From assembly GCA_947646735.1 (NCBI GenBank), contig CANTFK010000992.1, positions 402,986-466,985 on the forward strand: a stretch of DNA of 64,000 bases. Reading direction: 5' to 3'. Position 1 is the first letter of the stretch; each line of letters begins with the position of its first letter. The notes under the pieces are model-generated. The model was not told the origin of the DNA. It ran no database searches and saw nothing but the letters and a program-made list of their open reading frames with translations. Shown piece after piece: positions 55,546 through 64,000 of the stretch. The DNA is from Peronospora farinosa. Taxonomy: Eukaryota; Oomycota; Peronosporomycetes; Peronosporales; Peronosporaceae. The translations under genes and the position numbers were made by a program.

Positions 55546-56009
55546 TACACCTTCAAGCAGCGTGAGGAAGCGGGTAAACCGTCTTACCTCCGCATGCGTA
55601 GGTGGCGGTGGTTGTCGGTGCCGAGGCGCTGTACAAACCGTTGCCGGTAGCCTAAGTGAACCGCGCAACGAACTTCTAACAAGTACTTCATTTACGACAC
55701 GCAGAAGATTATTCAGCTTCTCGTGCGCAGTGGACAATGTTTAGCAGATTCAAGACCCTACGTGCGAGCTTAAAATATATTTAAGCTCGATGATGACGTC
55801 CGTTTAAAGCGTCACCATGTCGCCTAGTCCCAACTAGGCGTCATCCCCGTTGAATGCAAATTCATCCATGGATATCACATTCACGAGGGTGGGTCACATT
55901 GATGTGCCTCACCCAAGTGGGAGGTCTAAGGTACCGCGTACCCTTTTAGACTTACCCGTTAAGTATCATATACTTAATGAACTCGTATAACCATCGTCCC
56001 GTTACACCA
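55546..56009. repeat. gypsy LTR
   Basis: It shares blocks with 17385-17935 and ends CCCGTTACA. The mirrored terminus TGTAACGGG means the orientation cannot be set from the ends alone; relative to the adjoining minus-strand pol it would be the 3' LTR. 55269-55545 shows nothing else. Confidence 0.55.
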
Positions 56010-56062
56010 TCCACCTCTTTAAAACGTTTTACACATTTTTGTAAAACATCCTAAGCAAGAAG

Positions 56063-57303
56063 ATGCCACCGAAACGTGGTAAGGCTGATGGATCGTCTGC
56101 GAAGGCTTCCATGCAGACCAGCACAAAGAGTACGCTCCATGATAACTCGCAGCCGTCGCTAAGTTTCTCTGTGACAACGCCGACATCTAATGTCAGCTTG
56201 TCAGCAGAGAGCACCACTATTGTGCGGATGAGGATCTTTCTAGCACGCCATTGCCATCCCTCAAAGTGGTGATGAGCACAGTGTGTTGATGGAACATATG
56301 TCCCCATCATTTGAGGTACCTAATCTTCAGGATTCTTCCATGCTTCCTGACAGCGAGGGTCATGCTTCGTCGTCTGCGCCAATGAGCGCGCTGCTTCGAA
56401 AGAAACAGCCGCGGCACAACAGCAGGTCGTCGATTATAAATCACCCGCCTCTGTTAACCCTACGTCTGAAGTCTTGACAATCCATAATAGAGAGCCAGAC
56501 TCAGGCGAGGGTGAGCTAAAAGCTCCTTTGACTTCACAGTCGGCCTCACTAGCACGCCGCCGCGAGGGCGGCTACGTGAGTGGTGGCTTGCCACCAATGC
56601 CGCCGCCATCCGATTGGTCACACTCGAGTGGTTATAGTGTGAAGCTTTTGAAGTGTGCCACTAATGAAGCTAATGAACTTTATATCGTCTTTCCAATATG
56701 GAAAAGGCAGGGCAAAGCACTAAGTCGTGCTTTCTCTATCCCCGTCGTGTTGCGTTCAAATGAAACAACCGACAAATACGAAGCAGAGTTCCTGCGCCGT
56801 GTATGCACCGCATGCAGATGCAGTGAAACAGCGGTCGCAGCGAGTTAGCTTCGCTATGACGCGTGCGAGGGAGATATTGGGTGGTAACATACCCCCAACT
56901 CCTTCTCGTTACGCTACCCTTGCTAGTCCCTCAGAACCTAGCAGAGCGAGTGCAACTGGTGCTTCTTATCGTAAGCATTCACCAGCCCAGGCACGTTGAC
57001 GCGCTACGCGTCAACCAATTCCCAAGAGTAGAAGCTCTTTTCGGGTATCCTTTCCAATGAAAAATAATCTGAAGCTTTTGCTTCACATGGCGGGGGCCCA
57101 ACAACCTTTTAGCAAGAAGCGCGAGTTCCCACCCGCATCTACCAACACAGGTGTCGCCCAATAGGAGCGGCGATTACACCCAACTATTCGCGGGTGACTA
57201 TCCTGCTGTCGTTCACTCTCAGGCGGAGAACGCTGCGCTGAATAAAGAGGTGGCCGATCTTTCGAGTCAAGTCTCACGACTGACTTCGGATTACGAGATA
57301 TGA
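56063..57303 (+). pseudogene. Conserved open frame antisense to gypsy pol 3' end, copy 2
   Basis: It begins MPPKRGKADGSSAKAS about 54 nt inside the LTR. It continues (with frame breaks near 56270 and 56470) into REGGYVSGGLPPMPPPSDW and PVVLRSNETTDKYEAEFLRR at 56474-56848, and then TPSRYATLASPSEPSRASA. After further breaks it ends in a coiled coil, HSQAENAALNKEVADLSSQV, stopping at 57303. Order and residues match the minus-strand frame at 12485-13571. The 3' half overlaps the gypsy integrase/chromodomain region on the other strand. Confidence 0.55.
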
Positions 57304-58645
57304 AGACGAGGAAACGTCAGGATTATGACCGCCTGAACCTTCGTTTGGACATTTGGAGCGACTTATAATGAGGCTCGCATCAAACGCGGAGTTCTCCTCG
57401 ATCACTGAGTCCTCTGTCATTCTCTATTACACGGGAAGCCATTCACCTTCCGTCGCCTGATCGGCAACGACGCACGACTCATAGTCGACGTCACCATCGG
57501 TCTCGTTACACTAATGCGAATATGTAATCTCTTGTGGATCCACATACTGCTTCAGACGACCCACGTAAAATACGGGGTGAGTCTTCATATACGATGGGAG
57601 AGTGAGCCTATAATTGAGTCTTTAACTCCTCGATCACCGTAAATGGCCAATAAATTGAGGCAATAGCTTGGTAGTATCACCAGGTAGTACAGAAATTGCA
57701 TGTTTAGGTGAGGTAGCAGTACTTAATAGCACTTTGTCCCCCACACTAAAGTGTTCATTGTTTTTGCGACCATGCTGGTCTGCATATTGATTTTGCTTGT
57801 CCTGTGCGCTTGCCATCGCGTCACGGACTTAACGTGTGATGGCTAATCGCTCATCCACGAAGCGCTGATTTTTGCTCACGCTTTTAGCATCCAGCTCGCC
57901 TATGACACCCCCAAGAGGTCGGTAATGGGTCGACGCTGCTAATAACACTTTAGTGTCATTGTCAAGGAGCACAGGCATTTCTTGCCGTGTCTCCTTATTA
58001 ACACCTAAAGGTGTCGTGACCACTGCTAAACCAGCAGTGTCACTAGGGCAATTTTGACCCTCTTTGGCATTCGCACCGAGCGAAGTGAGGGGCCTTCCCC
58101 CAAATAAGACTCGGGCTGCGCACGAACGAGACTGACGTCGGAGGATGCCGCAGTTTTAAAATAAAACGGTGTTTTACCCGTACTGGGCTGAGCACTGTTA
58201 TCAATAGCGAGCTCCACGAATGGCAATTTGCTTGCTTCATTCCATAGGAGTCGATACTGTGCGCAATACATCCGCCACGACGGTTTACATGTGGAGCTTG
58301 CTTTCTAGCAACTCAAACACTTGACGCAAAAACTGACGTAAAACATGGATCCCGGTTCGATACTATGGACTCGGGCATCCCGTTTAATCGGTACAAATCA
58401 TCCAGAAACAAGTAGACAGCCTCTTTTCCTAATATCTTGGTGCTGAATGGTGCCAAATGCACCGTATTGCTCAGTCGTTTTACAAAGACAAAGACCCCCG
58501 CCCTGCCTTTATGGTCAGGCGGTAAGTCAAACCTGAAGTCCAAAATGAAGTCCAAACTGACCAACTTCCATTATTCAGTTGGAATCGGCAGTGGCTTCAG
58601 TGGCGCACTGTTCGAAGGTGGAGGCTTAATGCGCTGACACTCTTC
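56979..58645 (-). pseudogene. Ty3/gypsy pol remnant: integrase and chromodomain, inverted
   Basis: Reading the minus strand from 58645: the zinc-binding end CEECQRIKPP, the integrase core (VSLDFILDF; VSNRDPCFTS), then ELAIDNSAQPSTGKTPFYF. The C-terminal region (YADQHGRKNNEHFSVGDKVL) and a chromodomain fragment (HVKQKLQIIFHWKGYP) follow. The core segment with the catalytic Glu is missing between 58313 and 58271, and stops interrupt each block. It is the same family as 11654-12849. Confidence 0.8.
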
Positions 58646-58647
58646 GC

Positions 58648-59013
58648 AACCACCACCGCACGCGGAGGTAAGAAGGTCTATGTTATGGGATACATTACAC
58701 ATATACCATTAACATAAACAAACAATTACATATGTAGCCCGCAGTGCTGTTCCCAATAGCTGGCACAGCGTGGCAATTGATAACTGTTTTATTATTGGGG
58801 CCTAAGTCTCAATATGGACCAATGATAAATCAACCTGAAATTGTGTGGTTCCAGAAAGGCGGGAACACTGTCGTATTTATTACGACCAAATTCTTCGTAA
58901 GTAGTACGACTTAAAAAAAAATCAGAGTAAAAAGTACTTAATACCTAATACTTGGGCTTGAGTCTTCCTCAAGCGCGCGTGTGAGCTAGTGAAGGTACGT
59001 TCTAGCCCCGTTA
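58648..59013 (+). repeat. Interrupted 5' LTR of the right-hand gypsy element
   Basis: The end AGCCCCGTTACA at 59002-59013 directly precedes the gag region. GGAGGTAAGAAGGTCT near 58664 matches the inverse of the LTR at 55575-55600. About 280 bp of AT-rich sequence lies between, which I cannot assign. The left border with the truncated integrase is approximate. Confidence 0.45.
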
Positions 59014-59041
59014 CACCTGGTAGCACTTTGTAGTCCTTCCT

Positions 59042-60005
59042 ATGCTCGAGTTTGGGATGAGCGAATCGTCGTACTTTGACGCTCCAGATTTATTTCTGGA
59101 GCACGCGACCTTCCCCCATCTCACTGGTGTTGAGTGGTATGCCCTTAATCGCCTCGCGGCGATATCAGGAGAGGCATTCGTCGCGTAGCTGATGAGATCA
59201 GCGACTCTAAAGCGCAACGTCTCGCCATACATGAGTTTATGGCACGCGAGCTCGCCGAATCCAATTGGCGAGGTTTGACTCCCTCGCGACTTTCACGTAG
59301 AAAAGGCCGTGAAGATGGAAAGCTCCCTATACTCAGGAGAAGGTAAGGACCGGTTGTCGCTGAATCGGTGGTTCCGAGAAGTTAATATCGCCATCGCCTC
59401 GAGACTTCTCCAGGCACCCAGGCGAAGGTCAACTTCCTTCTTTCCCGCCTCATCGGGAAGACCAAGGAGTGTGCCCTTGGTAATCTCATTGTGGACGAGC
59501 ACGCGTTCCCCACCCTGGATACCATCCAGGACGACCTTCTTCTTGCCTTCGAGCCACCGCAATAGGAGAAATTGGCTCGGTCAAGATTCCTGTCTATGCG
59601 ACAGGGTAAATGGCGATGCACGACTACGTGCAGATGGCTAGGCATCTGGCGTCGTGTATTATCACGCACCCCATGGACATGTACACGCAGGTGAATGTCT
59701 TTGTGGATGGTATGCGTGAAGGGAAGACCCGATTATCGCTGGAGCGCGCCGAGCCTGCCACATTGGAGGAGGCATTTTCTATTGCCCTCCGTGAGGTCTT
59801 TAGGGTCACAAAAGACTATGCCAAACCCTCGGTCGTCAACATTCCCCGGCCTTCTGGTCCAGAACCTATGGAGATCGACGTGATTGAGTCGTCGGGTGAC
59901 CGGTGACGTGTCATTTACCATAAGGGTGATGCTCGCACCGGGCGTCAAATTTTTTGCTTTCGTTGTCGCAAGCCAGGGCATCGCGCAGCTGAGTGCCGTG
60001 AGCCA
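59042..60005 (+). pseudogene. gypsy gag, broken
   Basis: The ATG at 59042 starts MLEFGMSESSYFDAPDLF and meets a stop near 59186. Later blocks give [40 protein letters not shown] and RAEPATLEEAFSIALREVF, in frames separated by shifts near 59410 and 59600. A single in-frame stop at about 59904 precedes the nucleocapsid knuckle CFRCRKPGHRAAEC (CX2CX4HX4C). It binds element RNA in the particle. Confidence 0.8.
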
Positions 60006-60224
60006 GCACCGATATCGGTGCAAGCAGTGGATGCCCATCATGAGGGTGCTGTACCGGCCGCACGTCCAAAAAACGGTCGGGACCAGTAGGTGCAGGGCGC
60101 CCTACTGGTTGGAACGGAGGTCCGAGTCTCCCGGTGGCAGCCCAACCTTCCAGTCCTCCTGCGCTACGCACACGGTTACATGCCACCACTACGAGTGTTG
60201 ATTCACGTCTAATTATCGTCAGTT

Positions 60225-60800
60225 TACATGTCGCCGGCGTCCGGCGACCTCTGCGAGATCTCCTGGACTCAGGAGCAGCGAATTTTTTTTCGTGAATCTT
60301 GTTTATCGATGCTCCCTCCCAGCATTAAGGTCCGTAAGGGACCTGGCCAAGTCGTCGTCAAGTTAGCTGACGGGAAACCACACCGCGTATTGCGTCGCGA
60401 AGTGTCGTTGCCGTACACGTTTGATGGTTTTCGCAGTAATGATGATTTCTTGGTGATCGCGATGAATTATGCATTCGATTGCATACTGGTCATGCCATGG
60501 TTGGCACGTTATAAGCCCCAGATCGACTGGTTAGCCAGATCAGTGAGACGTCGACGCAAGTTCGATGACAATGAAGTGTTTACCCATCTCTTGGTATCTC
60601 CAAGTGACTGGCCGAACGTCAAAGTTGTAGATCGTGATTCCACGACGCTGGCGGTGTACAGAGCGAGCGATGGACCGCTCTGCACTGATTGTGCTGTTCT
60701 TCGAGTCACAAGTGACAGTGACTCCTCAGCGAAGAGGACGACGAGGACGACGCGGTCGAACAGGGGTTCCAAAGCGTTATTAAAGCGGTTGAACAGGGGT
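60225..60800 (+). pseudogene. gypsy aspartic protease
   Basis: The active-site block LHVAGVRRPLRDLLDSGAAN (60221-60280) carries DSGA. A frameshift at the T-run near 60285-60292 moves the rest (LPYTFDGFRSNDDFLVIAMN, FDCILVMPWLARYKPQIDWL) to the +1 frame. The length change in the T8 run probably caused the break. Confidence 0.75.
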
Positions 60801-61070
60801 TCCCGCACGTGAATGCAGTGGTTGAACCGGGGTTCCCATCATCACCCACTGTGGTCGAACCGAGGTTCCCACATGAGCAGGGGCTCCCACACGAGTACAA
60901 CGTGAACGGACAGGAGTCCCCACGCGAAAGCATGATAGTCAAACCGGGGTTCCCATCATAACCCACTGTGGTCGAACCGAGGTTCCCACATGGGCACATT
61001 GTGTTTGAGCAGGGGCTTCCACAAGGTTTACGGCGGTCGAGTAGGAGCTCCCGCATCAAGTGCCGACGCT
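60801..61070 (+). repeat. Imperfect repeats in the protease-RT linker
   Basis: GTGGTCGAACCGAGGTTCCC and close variants recur about seven times at irregular spacing. In the pol frame they give VVEPGFP/VVEPRFP-type repeats with one stop near 60960. Confidence 0.6.
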
Positions 61071-61412
61071 CGAGTTTGGTCTACTCCTGTCAAGTGTTTC
61101 CGGCATTATGGATGAGGACATCCAGTGCCAAGAGGGGGTGATGGTTTATCTCCTGACTACGGTTCGCCGGCTTCAGTAGTGACTTGAAGAACGATGGGGA
61201 CAACAGCATCGAGAGCTCAGCGTTGGAATATGTCCACGATATCGTGTACGTGGAAGGGGGTCCACAAAGACGTCAATAAATTGAAGTTGCGAGTCCACCT
61301 CGCGACGCGTCTTCCATTACAAGCCTTCCAGGGCTCTCTTGGAAGCATTTCCTACGTGACCTTAAGGGAGGCACTGTAGAACAAGTGGTCTAATCACCAA
61401 CGAGGTGATGCT

Positions 61413-62615
61413 GTGGCGAACGAGAAAGATATGACGCTTCCTCGAAGCGCTGAGCCAAAATCAGCGCGTGAGGAAAGGTTTGCATCACAGTCAAGGGAGG
61501 ATCTGCGAGAGTCTGGTAACCCTTTCTACGACATTTCTCGCGAGTATGCAGACGTGTTCCCGGACAAGATCCCGCCTGAACTTCCTGCGGGCCGTGATGC
61601 TCGACACGAGATTGATCTCGTGCCAGGGTCGAAGTATTGTGTGACACGGAAGTGGCCGTTGCCTCGAAATCAAGTCGAATCTATTGACGCATACTTTGAA
61701 GGCCGCCGCAAGGCGGGTCATGTGCGTGAGAGTATCTCTCCAAATTTGAGTCCAACCTTCTGCGTGAAGAAGGATACGGGAGGCCGGCGGATAGTGCATG
61801 CGTTTAATAAGTTGAATGATGCCACTATTTCTGCGCAACCGCCTATTCCCAGGAAGGACATGGTGCTGAATTCCATGTCAGGAAGTGTCATTTTCAGTGC
61901 CATCGACTTGACCGATGGCTTTTACCAGATTCTGATGCGACCGAGCGATATCCCACTCACCGCGGTGAGCACCTCGAGTGGCATGTTATGGGAGTGGCTA
62001 GTTATGCCACAAGGATTTAAGAACGCTCCAGACACTTTCAATCGCATGGTGTTTCAAGTGTTGAGACCCCTTTGGAACTCTGCTCCAAATTATTTTGACG
62101 ACATTTTCGTCCACATTCACGCCGAGGGCAACCTCAACGATGTCCAAGTTCACCTTCATCACTTGAAACAGGTGTTTCAATTTATGTGGGACAACGAGTT
62201 GTATGCGAATCTCAAGAAGTGTGTATTTTGTGCCCCGGATATTCCGGTGCTGGGTTGCTATGTGAGTAAATCGGGAGTTCGAGCTGATCCAGAGAAGGTG
62301 TCGTCCATCTGTTCTTGGCCCACACCCAAGATCCCCACGGAGTTGCGCCATTGGCTCGGCTTGGCTAATTATTTGCACAAGTATACGAAGGATTATGATG
62401 GTTCTATTCAGCCTTTGTCGTCACTCTTGAAGAAAGACGTCACGTGGTTGTGGCGTCCCGAGCACCAAGCAGAAGTGAAGAAGATCCTGGCGTCAGCGCC
62501 AGTGCTGGTCCTACCAGGCGACTCTAAGCCGTTCCACGTGGTATGCGATGCCATTGATTTTGCAATTGGTTGTGCCTCATGCAAATTGATGATGAGAGCC
62601 GTGAACGCGTCGTGA
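61413..62615 (+). pseudogene. gypsy reverse transcriptase and start of RNase H
   Basis: A 400-codon open block. RT landmarks in order: LPAGRDARHEIDLVPGSK, SPTFCVKKDTGGRRIVHAFN, IFSAIDLTDGFYQILMRPSD, LVMPQGFKNAPDTFNRMV, the palm box YFDDIFVH (YXDD), and YANLKKCVFC. RNase H begins HVVCDAIDFAIGC near 62537. There it is cut by the palindrome at 62611-62646, which introduces a stop. This is the best preserved module of the element. Confidence 0.88.
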
Positions 62616-62646
62616 GCTATTAGTCGCGACAGACTAATAGCTCACG
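62611..62646. repeat. 15-bp perfect inverted repeat inside RNase H
   Basis: CGTGAGCTATTAGTC and GACTAATAGCTCACG flank GCGACA. The right arm, with the following ACTCTCAT, looks like an inverted copy of the sequence just upstream (ATGAGAGCC and the left arm), inserted into the RNase H frame. Confidence 0.9.
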
Positions 62647-62652
62647 ACTCTC

Positions 62653-63990
62653 ATGAAGCCAGCTGAGAAGAACTATCCGGTTCACGACAAGGAGTTATTA
62701 GCGATGCGCTATGCACTCATCAAGTTTCGCGTGCATCTGCTTGGTGAACGTACATTTGCTCTGTATACCGATCATGCATTGCTGCGCACAGCGATGAAGA
62801 GCCCACACCTGTCCCAACGAATGGCACGATGGATCTCCTTCTTCTCTGAGTACAACTTTGTCGTACATTACAAGCCAGGCAAGACTAATATTCTCGCTGA
62901 CGCCTTGTCACGACGTCCCGACTACGATCCTCGGACTGTTCTGAGTCGCCAGGCTACTGATGACGAGGACGATGATGTGCGATGTGCGATGTGTGTATCG
63001 TTGAACTTAACTCGGGTTACACCCGAGCCGTGTTTATGTGATGAGATCGTCGCAGCGTACAATGGTGACTCAGATTATGCAGACATTATCGAGTATCTGC
63101 GTGCTCCCAGCGATGCTGCACTGGGAGCATTATCCCGTACCAAGCGCGACCATATTCATCGATACAGTTTAGACGGCGATTGCTTCTGTAAAGCATCGAT
63201 CAATTCGATGCTCCTCGCACGGTGTATTTCCAACGACATGGATTTGCGTGCAAGAATCATCCACGAGGATCACGATGTCCCTGCTGGCGGCCATTTAGGC
63301 CGCGAAAAGACTTTCGCGGCTGTGTCTCGAGACTTCATCTGTCCCACATGTATAAGTGGGTACGCAACTGGATCCGAACGTGCGAAATATGTCAGCGTGT
63401 GAAGCCATCTCCATCGACACAGGCTCCCTTGCGATCGTTGCCAATTGCAGCAGAGGCCTGGAGATCAGTTTCGATGGACTTCATTTACGGGCTTGCGCCC
63501 AATAGTCAAGCTCGAAAGGGCATCTTGGTCTTTGTTGACAGATTCAGCAAGATGACACATATAGTGCCTGTTCACGCTAAGATCGCCGCGGCAGAGACCG
63601 CGGAGCACTCTATTGACGCGGTTTTCCGTCATCGTGGCCTTCCAGAAAACGTTGTTTCGGACCCTGATCCGCGATTCACATATGCATTTTGGACGTCATT
63701 GTTCCCCGGGACAAAACTGCAGATGTCATCAGCGGCCGATCCGGAAACAGATGGGCAAACCGAGCGCGTAAACCAGGTCCTCGAAGACGTTCTTCGAAGT
63801 TATGCTAAGTCATTCACGAGTTGGAGTGCATTTTTACCACTTGCTGAGTTCGCACTCAACAACGCCGTAAACGCGTCAACAGGGTTAACGTTATTTTTTG
63901 TGAGTTCGGCTTGTCACCCTCGTGTTCCTACTCTCCTGGCCGTGGGGCGACCCACGACACGTAGTAGCTCCACTCTGGGGGGATAAACGT
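62653..63990 (+). pseudogene. gypsy RNase H end and integrase
   Basis: RNase H resumes with KNYPVHDKELLAMRYALIKF and YTDHALLRTAM. The integrase HHCC finger starts HEDHDVPAGGHLGREKTF. A frameshift near 63340 separates it from CEICQRVKPSPSTQAPL and the catalytic core, with Asp in VSMDFIYGL and VVSDPDPRF, and Glu in DPETDGQTERVNQVLED. LPLAEFALNNAVNASTG follows, then the window ends. All three catalytic acids are present. Confidence 0.85.
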
Positions 63991-64000
63991 GATAAACAAG

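Larger units (their letters stand above)
59014..64000 (+). mobile_element. Ty3/gypsy retrotransposon, decayed, cut by the window end
   Basis: gag, protease, RT, RNase H and integrase occur in Ty3 order on one strand. Each module carries at least one stop or frameshift, but the RT block is open for 400 codons. The element continues past the right end of the window, so the chromodomain and 3' LTR are unseen. Confidence 0.9.

Overview
The window reads as oomycete nuclear DNA, most likely a Peronosporales species (Phytophthora or downy-mildew type). The evidence is compact genes with GT-AG introns of roughly 50-100 nt, a secreted leucine-rich receptor-like (pseudo)kinase, giant secreted or membrane proteins with mucin-like repeats, and several decayed Ty1/copia and Ty3/gypsy retrotransposons with oomycete-style gag and pol. 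No prokaryotic, organellar or tRNA/rRNA feature was found. The exact species cannot be read from the sequence.

Layout. 1-2095 is the 3' part of a decayed copia element. 2549-6388 holds two convergent host genes: a JmjC/Tudor-like protein (+) and a four-exon RING-IBR-RING E3 ligase with a C-terminal membrane anchor (-). 6.4-14.1 kb is an accessory block: a dispersed repeat with a large hairpin, a copia element with 99% identical LTRs but a gutted interior (7188-11648), and a gypsy remnant ending in a chromodomain. 14.8-16 kb encodes seipin (-). 16.5-18 kb holds a second dispersed-repeat copy, a gypsy LTR and hairpins.

19.2-32.5 kb is a host gene island. It contains a six-exon receptor-like pseudokinase (-), SMN without a Tudor domain (+), a 63-residue membrane protein (-), an XPF/SHOC1-like eight-exon gene (+) and the WASH-complex subunit SWIP/WASHC4 (-). 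32.8-49.6 kb carries two tandem paralogues (-). Each has a signal peptide, a very large extracellular Ser/Thr/Pro repeat array and a shared polytopic C-terminal domain resembling fungal TRP-like channels. Their arrays are unrelated: 83-residue units in one, 43-residue units in the other. 50.4-55.3 kb holds ferroportin (-), a small membrane protein (-) and Nup88 (+). 55.5-64 kb is nested gypsy debris, ending inside the integrase of a + strand element.

The host genes serve ordinary cell biology: chromatin, ubiquitin, lipid droplets, snRNP assembly, meiosis, endosomal actin, iron export and nuclear pores. They do not form one pathway. The least explained features are the paired mucin-like/TRP-like giants, a conserved open frame antisense to the gypsy pol 3' end seen in two independent copies, and a set of short near-perfect foldbacks. 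Gene models were spliced by eye from GT-AG sites with phase checking; multi-exon models keep frame throughout unless stated.
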